Assembly: GCA_900319385.1 (NCBI GenBank) | Contig: ONOG01000005.1 | Span: 1 to 64,000 of the forward strand | Direction of reading: 5' to 3' | DNA length: 64,000 bases | From: an uncultured Prevotellaceae bacterium | Lineage (GTDB): Bacteria > Bacteroidota > Bacteroidia > Bacteroidales > Bacteroidaceae | Part shown: positions 17,607-25,813 of the stretch, piece after piece | Layout: each line of letters begins with the position of its first letter | How positions within the stretch are numbered: the first letter of the stretch is position 1 | Notes under the pieces: generated by a model | Told to the model about the DNA's origin: nothing | What the model saw: only the letters and a program-made list of their open reading frames with translations | Database searches by the model: none | Program-made: the position numbers and the translations under genes

Positions 17607-20522
17607 ATGAAGAAAACAGTATTTCTACTGGCCGTTTTGGTCAGTATTAGCATGGGCTATGCCCATGCCCAAGAGTCACCTCAGCCCCGTGACTCCGTGA
17701 GAGTCATCGGAAAGGTGGCTGACCTACTCACCAATCAGGCTATTCCTGACGTTTTCTGTGAAGTGCTTTGGGCATCAGACAGCACCGTTGTTGACACGCT
17801 CCACACGGTCATGGGCGACAGCAATAACAGGCCTACTTCGTTTGCCATCTTCCACATCAAGCGTCCTGGTCGCTATATACTGCGTATGCAGAAAGATGGT
17901 TATGAGCAGACGGAACAGGCATTTGAAGTAAAGCGTTTCTACAAAGACGAGGAAACCGTGGACCTAATAGACAAACCTTTCTATATGCAGAAGGAGCGTA
18001 GCGTGTCGCTGAACGAAGTAGTGGTGAAGGCAAGGAAGGTGAAGTTCTACGTCAACGGCGACACGCTCGTTTACAATGCTGATGCTTTCGAGTTGGCCGA
18101 AGGCTCTATGCTCGATGCGCTCATCCAGCAACTGACTGGCGTAGAACTGAAAAGCGGTGGCGACATTGTAGTGAATGGCAAGCATGTGGATGCCCTGCTG
18201 CTGAACGGCAAGGACTTCTTCAATAAAGACCGTCGGCTGATGCTCGACAATCTGCCTTCGTACATGGTGAAGAAGGTGAAAGCCTACGACCGCAGCAACG
18301 AGCAACTGCGCATGGCCGGACTGCCCGACGATGGCAACAAGGAGTTCGTGATGGACGTACAGTTAAAGAAGGAATACAGCATCGGATGGATTGCCAATGC
18401 CGAGGCTGGTGCTGGCACCGATGACCGTTACCTTGGCCGCCTGTTCGCCCTGCGCTTCACGCCGAACTCGCGCTTGTCGTTCTTTGCCAACGCCAACAAC
18501 GTGAGCGATGACCGCAAGCCCGGTCAGAACGGCGACTGGAGTCCGCTGCGTCAGGCTACTGGCATCCGATCCGTCTATGATGCGGGCTTCGACTATAACA
18601 TTGACGAGAAAGACGGGCATTGGAGTACGAGCGGCAACGTGCGCACCAGCTACACCGAGGACGACAGTGAGCAGCACACGTCCAGCGAGAACTTCCTCAC
18701 GGGCGGCGACACTTACGGACGAGCCTACAGCAAGCGACACACCGACAACTTCAAGGTTCGTACCAACCACGAGTTCAATCTCTATCGCAGGAACAACGTG
18801 CTCAGCTATCTCGGCTTGCGGCCCGACATCAGCTATAGCCGTCAGCACAGCCACAGCGAATCGGCTTCGGCTGTTTTCGACGAGGACGTGGCCGAACAAT
18901 GGGGCAAGGCGTGGATTGACAGCATCATGACTCCAAACGCTGCCTCCCTGCTATTGCACCATGCCCTGAACAGGTGTATCTCACGTGCCAAGGGCAACGG
19001 TCACAGTCTGAACACGGGCCTTGATGCCAATGCCATCTTCAGCATTCCCCACAACAATCGTTTGCTCTTCAACGCCTCAGGCAACATCAGCTATAACGAT
19101 GAGAAACGCTATGCCTACGACCACTATCAGCTGGACTATCCACGCAGCGGCACTCCTACCGACCGTCGTAATCGCTATGACCTGAACACCAATCGCAGCC
19201 TGAACTACGGCGGCAGCATCGGTGCACGAAGAACCGAAATCGGATGTCTGCAACTCTCTGCCAACTACATTTATTCACATGTCAATAAAGAGACCAACCG
19301 CTCGCTATATCAACTGCATCTGCTGGAGGACTTCGACGGTGAACTGGGTACGCTCCCATCTGCCCACGACCTTTACAAGGCGCTCGACACAAGCAACAGC
19401 AACCAGGCCGATTACACAGACGACATCCACAGGCTCCGTTTCGGCTACGACTACAACAGCTCCCGCCGACACTCCTGGAATCTGATACGGCAGTTCAGGG
19501 GCAATGTCGAAGTCCGCTTCGAGCGCAACCAATTGGACTATCAGCGCGGACGGCTCGATACACTCTTCCACCGCCATACGGCCTTTATCCAGACCGATGG
19601 CGACTGGCGGCTCTTCACCCGCGACCAAAAGAAGGTGTTTGAGGTCAAATTCAACACCCGCATCTCCGCCCCCGGCATGACCTATCTGCTCAATATCCGC
19701 GATGACAGCGACCCTTTGCGCATAGTGCTCAGTAATACCCATCTGAAGAATCCGCAGCGTTATCACCTTGGCACGTCCTACCGCCGCATCCTTTCTGGCG
19801 AGCGTATGTGGAATGTCTTCGGCTCCGTTAACCTCGCGCCCCGAGCTATTGCCATGGCCACATTCTACGACAAGCAGACAGGCGTCCGCACCGTCACACC
19901 GCAGAACGTCAACGGCAACTGGGATGCCCACCTTGGCGGAGGCTATAACACCCCGCTTGACCACAGGCGACTTCTGTCACTCTCTACGAACACCACTTTC
20001 GACTACCATCACAGCGTCGACCTCATCAGCACCACCGCCGCTGCCCCTGCGCGCAGCATCGTCGGCTCCTACTATGCCAACGAAACGCTGATCCTGACCT
20101 ATCGCCCGAATGCCAAACTGCAAGTCAAGGGCATATGCGACCTCCACTACCAGCACTCCACCAGCGACCGCACGGACTTCGAGACCATCAACGTCCTCGA
20201 CTTCGACTACGGTCTCACCGCTCAAGTCGAACTGCCGTGGAGCCTCCAACTCGCCACCGACCTCACCATGTACTCTCGCCGTGGCTACGCCGACTATACA
20301 ATGAACACCAACGAATTCGTCTGGAATGCCCGCCTCTCCAAGCGTTTCCTTCACGGCAATCTCATCTGCATGCTCGACGGCTTCGACCTTCTCGGCAACC
20401 TCTCCAACGTCCGCCGCACCATCAACGCCCAAGGCCGCACCGAGACGTGGAGCAACGTCACGCCCCGCTACGCCTTGCTACATGTCATCTACAGATTAAA
20501 CAAGCAGCCGAAGAAGAAATAA
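17607..20522 (+). CDS. Outer-membrane beta-barrel protein with N-terminal CarboxypepD-like domain
   Basis: 971 residues. Signal peptide to about residue 22 (GYAHAQ), then a carboxypeptidase-regulatory-like beta domain (RVIGKVADLLTNQAIPDVFC), a plug-like region (LNEVVVKARK, then QLTGVELKSGGDIVVNGKHV) and a long barrel rich in Tyr, Arg and Asp. It belongs to the TonB-dependent-receptor-like outer-membrane proteins of Bacteroidota without a recognisable TonB box or SusD partner. Being the last gene of the ECF operon it is the likely output or signal receiver of that sigma factor. The substrate is unknown. Confidence 0.82.
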   Translation: MKKTVFLLAVLVSISMGYAHAQESPQPRDSVRVIGKVADLLTNQAIPDVFCEVLWASDSTVVDTLHTVMGDSNNRPTSFAIFHIKRPGRYILRMQKDGYEQTEQAFEVKRFYKDEETVDLIDKPFYMQKERSVSLNEVVVKARKVKFYVNGDTLVYNADAFELAEGSMLDALIQQLTGVELKSGGDIVVNGKHVDALLLNGKDFFNKDRRLMLDNLPSYMVKKVKAYDRSNEQLRMAGLPDDGNKEFVMDVQLKKEYSIGWIANAEAGAGTDDRYLGRLFALRFTPNSRLSFFANANNVSDDRKPGQNGDWSPLRQATGIRSVYDAGFDYNIDEKDGHWSTSGNVRTSYTEDDSEQHTSSENFLTGGDTYGRAYSKRHTDNFKVRTNHEFNLYRRNNVLSYLGLRPDISYSRQHSHSESASAVFDEDVAEQWGKAWIDSIMTPNAASLLLHHALNRCISRAKGNGHSLNTGLDANAIFSIPHNNRLLFNASGNISYNDEKRYAYDHYQLDYPRSGTPTDRRNRYDLNTNRSLNYGGSIGARRTEIGCLQLSANYIYSHVNKETNRSLYQLHLLEDFDGELGTLPSAHDLYKALDTSNSNQADYTDDIHRLRFGYDYNSSRRHSWNLIRQFRGNVEVRFERNQLDYQRGRLDTLFHRHTAFIQTDGDWRLFTRDQKKVFEVKFNTRISAPGMTYLLNIRDDSDPLRIVLSNTHLKNPQRYHLGTSYRRILSGERMWNVFGSVNLAPRAIAMATFYDKQTGVRTVTPQNVNGNWDAHLGGGYNTPLDHRRLLSLSTNTTFDYHHSVDLISTTAAAPARSIVGSYYANETLILTYRPNAKLQVKGICDLHYQHSTSDRTDFETINVLDFDYGLTAQVELPWSLQLATDLTMYSRRGYADYTMNTNEFVWNARLSKRFLHGNLICMLDGFDLLGNLSNVRRTINAQGRTETWSNVTPRYALLHVIYRLNKQPKKK

Positions 20523-20584
20523 CCACACACGTTGTTTCTATGATGTATCCTTCCCGCTCGCCCGGTCGCGACGGGCGGTGGGTC

Positions 20585-20858
20585 TTATTGAATCCAGTGG
20601 AAATACACATAGAACGCTATCTCTATTGCAATCGTTATGATTGACAGTAGGGACAGAGAACCGACAATGTAGAACAGTTTTGTGGAAGTCCATACACCCT
20701 CGTTGTTCTTCACGATGTTCATTAGCCGTTGGCTCTGCTTCTGCCAACTCTCTTCCTGCTGCCTGTGATGGCCTTCAAGTGCCTGTGTCCTGTGCGTGGG
20801 CTGTCAGCGTGAGCAGCATCAGCGGCAACACGAGGGCAAAGATTCTCTTTTTATTCAT
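20585..20858 (-). pseudogene. Frameshifted small exported/membrane protein
   Basis: From ATG at 20858 the frame gives a signal peptide (MNKKRIFALVLPLMLLTLTA) and stops after AHAQDTGT. One frame over, the sequence continues with ALEGHHRQQEESWQKQSQRL, a short amphipathic segment and a transmembrane helix (FYIVGSLSLLSIITIAIEIA), ending in a stop at 20585. Removing one base in the CAGGACACAG stretch restores a protein of about 90 residues. It is either a true frameshift or a base error. Its start overlaps the end of the small gene upstream by 8 bases. Confidence 0.55.
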
Positions 20859-21015
20859 GGCTATGCTTGTTTGTTTCTTGGCTATTCTTACTGTTCTGTT
20901 CAGCACTTTTCTCCGTGCCGATGGGGTGTCGGCCTGTGTCGTGGCGACGAAGCAGGCGGTCGAGATAGTTCTCGGCATAATGCATGGCGTTTTCCTGTGT
21001 TTTGGTCTTGTTCAT
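20851..21015 (-). CDS. Small 54-residue protein, unknown function
   Basis: Begins MNKTKTQENAMHYAENYLDR and ends SQETNKHSHE; hydrophilic, likely helical at the N-terminus. A TAAATTTG -7 box at 21035-21042 lies just upstream and its last codons overlap the start of the small membrane protein gene (ATGAATAA), which argues for a real two-gene unit. No family recognised. Confidence 0.5.
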   Translation of the reverse strand: MNKTKTQENAMHYAENYLDRLLRRHDTGRHPIGTEKSAEQNSKNSQETNKHSHE

Positions 21016-21034
21016 GCGCGTAGTTTATCGTCTG

Positions 21035-21042
21035 CAAATTTA
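21035..21042 (-). promoter_or_regulatory. -7 box of the small two-gene unit
   Basis: TAAATTTG on minus, 20 bases before the ATG at 21015. No clear -33 box. Confidence 0.5.
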
Positions 21043-21108
21043 CGGCACGAGGTCTGTTTCTCCGTTATCATTTCGTGAAATAATCTTATCATTTCGCACA
21101 AACAACAC

Positions 21109-21143
21109 CCGCCTCAACCCTCTGTGGACGGGGGTTGAGGCGG
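21109..21143 (-). terminator. Hairpin after the TPR-AraC gene
   Basis: CCGCCTCAACCC (21109-21120) pairs perfectly over 12 bp with 21132-21143. It lies 70 bases after the minus-strand stop at 21214. The following bases on minus (GTGTTGTTTG) are only moderately T-rich. Confidence 0.55.
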
Positions 21144-21213
21144 ATGGAGGTGTCGGTGCGCGGGCGGCCTGCCCGCATTCATCGCGACGGCAAGGTCCGG
21201 ACGGCCTTAGCGA

Positions 21214-22911
21214 TTATTGGTTTTCGAGATACTGCGACGGGGTGATTCCGAAAGTCTTCTTGAACGCACGGGTGAAGTTCGGGGTGTCGTTGTAGGCACA
21301 GAGGTTGGCCACCTGCGTGATGTTGAGCTCCGGATGGTTGGCCAGCAGGTAGCGGGCACGGCGCATGCGCAGGGTCTGGATGAACGACTGGGGCGTCTCG
21401 CCGGTGAGGGTGGTGAGGCGCTGACGCAACTGGAACGGACTCATGTTGAGCCGCTCGGCCAGCGTCGCGGCATCCACCTGTCCCTGCGCTGTCAGTTCGT
21501 TGACGATGGCGACGGCATTTTCGAGAAATTCGCGGTCGGCATCGTTCAGGCGCTCTTCGTCGTCGCTGCGTGTGAGCATGGCTTTGTCGTAGCTGATGTG
21601 CAGCTGTCGGTACTGCTCGCGCAGTTCGTCGATGTGAGCGCTGAGCTGGGCGTTGATCTGCTTCTGACGCAGATGCCGACGACGCATCACCCACCAGATG
21701 ACAGCCGCCAGCACCGCCAGCAACAGCACACCGCCGATGCCCCACCCGACTGCCCGCAGACGGGCCTGGCGCTCGGCATGGTTCTCGAGCTGCAGCCAGT
21801 CGTTGCCAAACTCGGCATTGTAGCGCGCCAGACGGTCGGCCGAGGTGTGGCTGTAGATAGAGTCCTTGAGAAAGTCGAAGCGGTCCTGTGCCGCCTTAGC
21901 CGCAGCAGGGTTGGTCTGCCACTGCGTTTCGTAGAGTCCCTTGCGCGCGTGTACCTCATTATATGGGTCGCCCATCGCCACGAAGAGGTCGGCTGCCTCC
22001 TGATAGAAAGGCAGTGCCTCGGCAGGACGCTGCTGACACAGCACCGCCATGCCCAACTTGTTGAGGGCGATGCCGAGCGAGTGGCGGTCGCCCGACTGCC
22101 GAAAGGCAGGGATGGCTTGGCCGAGCGCCGTCTCAGCCTCGGCGTAGCGGTGCAGGCCGATGAGCACGGAGGCCCGCTGCGTCTGGCGCATGGGCAGACG
22201 GTCGGTGCGGCCGGTCTGCTGGTCGAGCTGGATGGCGCGGTCGATGTAGGACAGGGCTTCGTCGTCGCGACCGAGGGCGTGATAGACTTCGGACGCCATG
22301 CCCTGGAGCACAGCCATGCGCACGGGGTTGTCGGCCTGCTGGGCGAGGGCGATACCTTTTTGTATATACTGCTCGGCCTCCTGCGGCTGTCCGCCTGCCA
22401 TGTAGATGCCAGCCAGCGTGTTCAGACTCGAACTGATACGGTCGGCATCGCCCGACTTTTCGTCGAGCAGGAAGCACTCTCGGGCATAGCGTGCCGCCGA
22501 ATCATAGTCGGTGAGGCGCACATAGGAGAGGGCGAGGATGTTGAGACAGTCGGCTGTCAGACTGCTGTCGGTGCCTGCCTGACACAGGGGCAACGCCTTG
22601 AGGCCGTAATCCACAGCGCGGTCGTAGTGCTGACCGCTGTCGTACATCCATTCCGCTGCCCAGTACCACACTTGGGCACGCAGCGTGTCCTGTGGCGCGT
22701 CGGCTGGCAGCACATAGGGCTCGTCGAGAAACTCGGCGTCGAGCAGTTGCTGGAAAAAGGCATTGGCAATGGCGACATCGGGCTTCGCATCGAAGCGTTC
22801 GAGCAGGCTTTCCACGCTCTGCGCCCGAGTGTTCTGAGCGACGGTCAGCAGCAACGCAGTCAGCAAAGCGAAAAGTGAAAATTGAAAATTGAAAATTAAC
22901 AATCGGTTCAT
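21214..22911 (-). CDS. TPR sensor with membrane helix and AraC-type HTH output
   Basis: 565 residues from ATG 22911. A signal or anchor helix is followed by a periplasmic array of TPR-like repeats (about residues 30-370), a transmembrane helix near 400, a short linker and an AraC-type double helix-turn-helix at the C-terminus (LAERLNMSPFQLRQRLTTL ... ITQVANLCAYNDTPNFTRAF). This is a one-component regulator that senses outside and binds DNA inside. The TATCTTTG box at 22937-22944 excludes the longer reading frame. Codons 4-13 are made of a period-7 AAATTGA repeat that encodes part of the signal (LIFNFQFSLF). Targets unknown; no exported gene is directly downstream. Confidence 0.85.
   Translation of the reverse strand: MNRLLIFNFQFSLFALLTALLLTVAQNTRAQSVESLLERFDAKPDVAIANAFFQQLLDAEFLDEPYVLPADAPQDTLRAQVWYWAAEWMYDSGQHYDRAVDYGLKALPLCQAGTDSSLTADCLNILALSYVRLTDYDSAARYARECFLLDEKSGDADRISSSLNTLAGIYMAGGQPQEAEQYIQKGIALAQQADNPVRMAVLQGMASEVYHALGRDDEALSYIDRAIQLDQQTGRTDRLPMRQTQRASVLIGLHRYAEAETALGQAIPAFRQSGDRHSLGIALNKLGMAVLCQQRPAEALPFYQEAADLFVAMGDPYNEVHARKGLYETQWQTNPAAAKAAQDRFDFLKDSIYSHTSADRLARYNAEFGNDWLQLENHAERQARLRAVGWGIGGVLLLAVLAAVIWWVMRRRHLRQKQINAQLSAHIDELREQYRQLHISYDKAMLTRSDDEERLNDADREFLENAVAIVNELTAQGQVDAATLAERLNMSPFQLRQRLTTLTGETPQSFIQTLRMRRARYLLANHPELNITQVANLCAYNDTPNFTRAFKKTFGITPSQYLENQ
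22873..22899. repeat. Period-7 AAATTGA repeat inside a signal-peptide coding region
   Basis: Three to four heptamers lie within the first codons of the TPR-AraC gene, and a related AAATTAA array is at 22959-22985. Confidence 0.7.
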
Positions 22912-22936
22912 CCTTCGTTGTTCATTGTTCTGTGTG

Positions 22937-22944
22937 CAAAGATA
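22937..22944 (-). promoter_or_regulatory. -7 box of the TPR-AraC gene
   Basis: TATCTTTG on minus, 25 bases before ATG 22911. The period-7 AT repeat takes up the -33 position. Confidence 0.55.
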
Positions 22945-22958
22945 CGACAAAAAATAAG

Positions 22959-22985
22959 AAATTAAAAATTAAAAATTAAAAATTA
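22959..22985. repeat. Period-7 AAATTAA repeat
   Basis: Four tandem AAATTAA units upstream of the TPR-AraC promoter. Confidence 0.7.
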
Positions 22986-23062
22986 AAAGCCTGCCGGAAT
23001 GCGCAGCAAAGTCAGTGGGTATGCAGAGCGAAGTCAGTGGTGGCGCAAAGCGAAGTCGGCTG

Positions 23063-23178
23063 CAGCGCGGAGAAAAGTCAAAATATCAGTGATATTTTCA
23101 GAAATTCCATTGATATTCTTACAAATTCCATTGAGATTTTCAAAAATATCAATGATATTTTGAGTTTGTTCGGCGCAG
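23063..23178. repeat. Copy A of the 4 x 21-bp palindromic element
   Basis: Four 16-bp near-palindromes at 23081-23096, 23102-23117, 23123-23138 and 23144-23159, separated by 5-base spacers (TTCAG, CTTAC, TTCAA), i.e. an exact 21-bp period. Inverted flanks: GCGCGGAGAAAAGTCA on the left, TGAGTTTGTTCGGCGC on the right. Sits between two minus-strand genes. Confidence 0.85.
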
Positions 23179-23185
23179 CAGCCGA

Positions 23186-23289
23186 GTTGAAGGCGCGACG
23201 TGGCCAAGTTGATTCGGCACACCAACGGAGTTGGAGGCGCGACGTGGCCAAGTTGATTCGGCACACCAACGGAGTTGGAGGCGCGACGA
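23186..23289. repeat. 44-bp tandem repeat, about 2.4 copies
   Basis: Units begin at 23186, 23230 and 23274 with GTTG(A/G)AGGCGCGACG and include GGCCAAGTTGATTCGGCAC. Copies one and two are nearly identical; the third breaks off after 15 bases. Directly next to copy A of the 21-bp element. Confidence 0.85.
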
Positions 23290-23353
23290 AGGGCGCTGTT
23301 GACCTGGAGAAACAGGTCGGACTGCACTGCTACGAAGTCGTCGCTGTGTGCGC

Positions 23354-23467
23354 ATGAACGCCGAACTGGCCAACGGACAGACGCGCCGCGTGGTCAAGAA
23401 CGGTGAGGTTCTCATCATCAAGTCCGACGGAAAGGTTTACAATATGATGGGCATCCGTGTGTTCTAA
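23354..23467 (+). pseudogene. Orphan C-terminal tail of an exported protein
   Basis: A 37-codon frame ends RRVVKNGEVLIIKSDGKVYN then MMGIRVF and stop. This resembles the conserved last strands of many large exported Prevotella/Bacteroides proteins (pattern ..NG.V.I...DGK.YN..G..V). Nothing upstream in frame continues it: a tandem repeat and an unrelated sequence precede it. It is best read as the remaining end of a deleted gene. The stop codon overlaps the terminal inverted repeat of the next element. Confidence 0.5.
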
Positions 23468-23600
23468 AACCACGAATTAACCGAACTTTCGGAACACACA
23501 GAATAGGTTCTTAAAGCACGAATGGCACGAATGGCACGAATGGATTCAGCTGCTTACCATGCTGAAAACCGTTCGTGCCATTCGTGCAATTCGTGGTTTT
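23466..23600. repeat. 135-bp element with 13-bp inverted ends and 9-bp internal repeats
   Basis: AAAACCACGAATT (23466-23478) is exactly inverted at 23588-23600. Inside, the 9-bp unit GCACGAATG occurs three times in tandem (23516-23543) and inverted copies (CATTCGTGC) follow at 23571-23588. The structure resembles a small non-autonomous mobile element or a strong stem-loop. Confidence 0.75.
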
Positions 23601-23609
23601 TATATATTT

Positions 23610-25724
23610 CTATTCCGTTTGACGTACCACGCCGCTATCGTTGTCGCGGAGTTGCACTTCGCGCTGCACCGACTTCGACTTCCGTCCAGCACCGAAGCGC
23701 CAGCTGACGCTGAGGTTGAGAAGGTTGGCGGTGTCGCGGCTATGCAGCACCGTATGTTTCCACACGTCGCGGTTGAGGAATGTCGTGTCGTACAGACGAA
23801 CGCTGCGCTGCAGGGGCTGTTGCCAGTAGAGGGCGACGGTCAAGCCACTCCCCTGCCCTGCCCCTGGCAGAGGAAGTTGGCAGCTGGCACCCAGGTAGAA
23901 TGCCCCTGCGTTGTGGCTCTGCTGCTCTCCCTCGACGAATCGCCAGCCGTTGTCGTAATGGGCCGAGAGCGTAAAACGACCGAGATAGGCCGAAGCATCG
24001 AGCGACACAGCCCAGAAGCTGAGGGCGTGGACGTAGTCGTTGCCATGGTTGAGGAAGCGATACAGGCCGACGTTGCCGCTGAGTTGCAGCCGTTCGGGCA
24101 CTGCCCACCACTGCGCATACTGCGTCGCGTAGAACATCCGCAGGCGCCGCTGGTTCCGTCGGGTGGTGAGAAACCCGTCGTCGTGCTGCACCGTCTGCGT
24201 CAGCCTGGCATGGATGATGTCGCGGTAGTGGACCGACGTCTGGAGAAAGAGGCGCAGCGACTGGCGCGTCAGACTGAGGCCGTGCTCCCACCATTGCTCG
24301 TTTCTCAGCTGTGGATTGCCCACCGTGGCTTCCCATTCATTGTCCCGAATCAGCACGGCACTGCGGTGCTCCAGCCGTGGCGGCCGACTCTGCATACTGC
24401 CGTCGTAGGTCAGGCGGAAATCGCCAAGGCTCTGCTGGAGCGTGAGTTTCGGGGCAAGCGTCAGCTCGTCCTGCCGTTCGCTGCCCTGCCGATAGTACTG
24501 ACGGCGCAGGTCGAGTCCGAAGCGATAGCTGAACGTCTGCCCCAACATGCCCTTCAACTGCGCAAACAGCCGCTCGTCGGACTGACGAATGGCGTTGAGC
24601 ACGGCGGCATCGCCCGAATAGTCGTTCTCGACGTATTTCTGCTGAAAGTTCAGACCGACGCTCAGCGTGAAGGGCTGCAAGCGATTGACGTATAGGGCTT
24701 CGCCCTGCAACGAGTGGGTACGGCCCGTAGCAGCATAGCCGAAGGGCGAAAAGCTGTGGTAGGCGTAATCGTAATGGCTGCGCATCGCCGAGCCGACCAG
24801 ATTGACGATGAGTTGCTGGCGCGGCGAAAGGCGAAGGGCGGCATAGAGGTCGAGCGTGGGGCTGAAACTCGCAGTGGCAGAGTTGCTAAGCGTGCTATAA
24901 AAATTAGCAGGGCGAGGAGTGCCAGCAGGGAAAGGGCTGCTAAGCGAGCTGGAAAGCGTGGCTTGCTGCGAGGCACGTCCCTGCTCCCATTCGCCGCTGA
25001 GCGCGGCCTGCAACGTGAGCTGCTGGGGACGCACGAACGAGTAACGGAGGGCAAGTTGCTGGTTTTGGTTCCGTTGACGGCGGCTGTCGGGGAGGTCGTC
25101 GCGCTGCACATCCAGCGTCGTCCCGTCGGCATAGCGGTAACGAGCCTGCTCCGTGCGCTGGCTTCGGCTGAAGTCTTTCACATCGGCCGAAGCCGTCAAC
25201 TGCCATTCGGAAAGCCCCACATTCCACTTCCCGTACGCCATGACGTCGGCAAGCCACTTGCGACTGCTCACACCGACGTCGCCACCTGTTTCGTAGCCAT
25301 GGGTCGGACGCCGCGCCACGACGTTGATGACATAGCCCACCCCCTCGCCATAGCGCACGGAGGGATGGTCGGTGTAGTCCACACGCTCGATGTCGCGAGG
25401 GTTGAGTGCGAGCAGGTCGTCGGCCGATGCCACGACATCGTTGATGCGGATTTGCACCGCGCCTTGCATCGGTGGCGGGGTGACGCTGTGCAGCACGGGA
25501 TCGACGGTGAGGGAGGGCAAGGCGAGCTGCTGCAGAAGATGATAGGTCGTCGCGCTGTGCTCCAGTTGGGTCTGCGTGGGGTAATAACGCTGACCGTCGG
25601 GCGTGTTCGTCACACGCGCAGCCTCGACGGTCACGACGTCGAGTGCCACGCTGTCGGTCACGTTCTGTGCCTTGCTCGTCAGGACGGCACAGCATGCAAA
25701 AAGATAAAGTGTTGTTCGCTTCAT
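23610..25724 (-). CDS. TonB-dependent-receptor-like outer-membrane protein
   Basis: 704 residues from the ATG giving MKRTTLYLFACCAVLTSKA, a signal peptide. A plug-like domain follows (VTVEAARVTNTPDGQRYYP; QIRINDVVASADDLLALNPR; IERVDYTDHPSVRYGEGVGY), then a beta-barrel with many Tyr/Arg-rich strands. There is no N-terminal CarboxypepD domain and no obvious SusD neighbour. The frame extends 75 codons upstream, but a TAACTTTG box at 25751-25758 fixes the start. The membrane-bound regulator encoded 90 bases upstream on the same strand is a plausible controller. Substrate unknown. Confidence 0.82.
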   Translation of the reverse strand: MKRTTLYLFACCAVLTSKAQNVTDSVALDVVTVEAARVTNTPDGQRYYPTQTQLEHSATTYHLLQQLALPSLTVDPVLHSVTPPPMQGAVQIRINDVVASADDLLALNPRDIERVDYTDHPSVRYGEGVGYVINVVARRPTHGYETGGDVGVSSRKWLADVMAYGKWNVGLSEWQLTASADVKDFSRSQRTEQARYRYADGTTLDVQRDDLPDSRRQRNQNQQLALRYSFVRPQQLTLQAALSGEWEQGRASQQATLSSSLSSPFPAGTPRPANFYSTLSNSATASFSPTLDLYAALRLSPRQQLIVNLVGSAMRSHYDYAYHSFSPFGYAATGRTHSLQGEALYVNRLQPFTLSVGLNFQQKYVENDYSGDAAVLNAIRQSDERLFAQLKGMLGQTFSYRFGLDLRRQYYRQGSERQDELTLAPKLTLQQSLGDFRLTYDGSMQSRPPRLEHRSAVLIRDNEWEATVGNPQLRNEQWWEHGLSLTRQSLRLFLQTSVHYRDIIHARLTQTVQHDDGFLTTRRNQRRLRMFYATQYAQWWAVPERLQLSGNVGLYRFLNHGNDYVHALSFWAVSLDASAYLGRFTLSAHYDNGWRFVEGEQQSHNAGAFYLGASCQLPLPGAGQGSGLTVALYWQQPLQRSVRLYDTTFLNRDVWKHTVLHSRDTANLLNLSVSWRFGAGRKSKSVQREVQLRDNDSGVVRQTE

Positions 25725-25750
25725 AGTGCTCTGCGTTTTGAAATCGGCTG

Positions 25751-25758
25751 CAAAGTTA
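25751..25758 (-). promoter_or_regulatory. -7 box of the outer-membrane receptor gene
   Basis: TAACTTTG on minus, 26 bases before ATG 25724; no clear -33 TTTG. Confidence 0.5.
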
Positions 25759-25813
25759 CTTGAAACGAAAAAAAATGCCAGAAAAAACTTCCTGACATTT
25801 GCCTGACATTTTC

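Larger units (their letters stand above)
22912..23609. other. Repeat-rich intergenic region
   Basis: About 700 bases between two minus genes consist mostly of the repeats listed separately (AAATTAA heptamers, 21-bp element, 44-bp tandem, 9-bp inverted element) plus the gene remnant at 23354-23467. No intact gene seen. Confidence 0.7.

Noticed and set aside
20641..21078. 145-residue plus frame
   Set aside because: Antisense to the small two-gene unit, which has a promoter and overlapping start/stop codons; the plus frame has neither.
23081..23159. 21-bp repeats as a CRISPR array
   Set aside because: Spacers are only 5 bases and recur between copies, units are palindromic, and no cas gene is nearby.
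23037..23357. Reading frames through the 21-bp elements (NINDI/KISMEF-type heptads)
   Set aside because: A 21-bp period without stops gives seven-residue repeats in several frames of both strands at once; this reflects the DNA repeat and not a selected protein.
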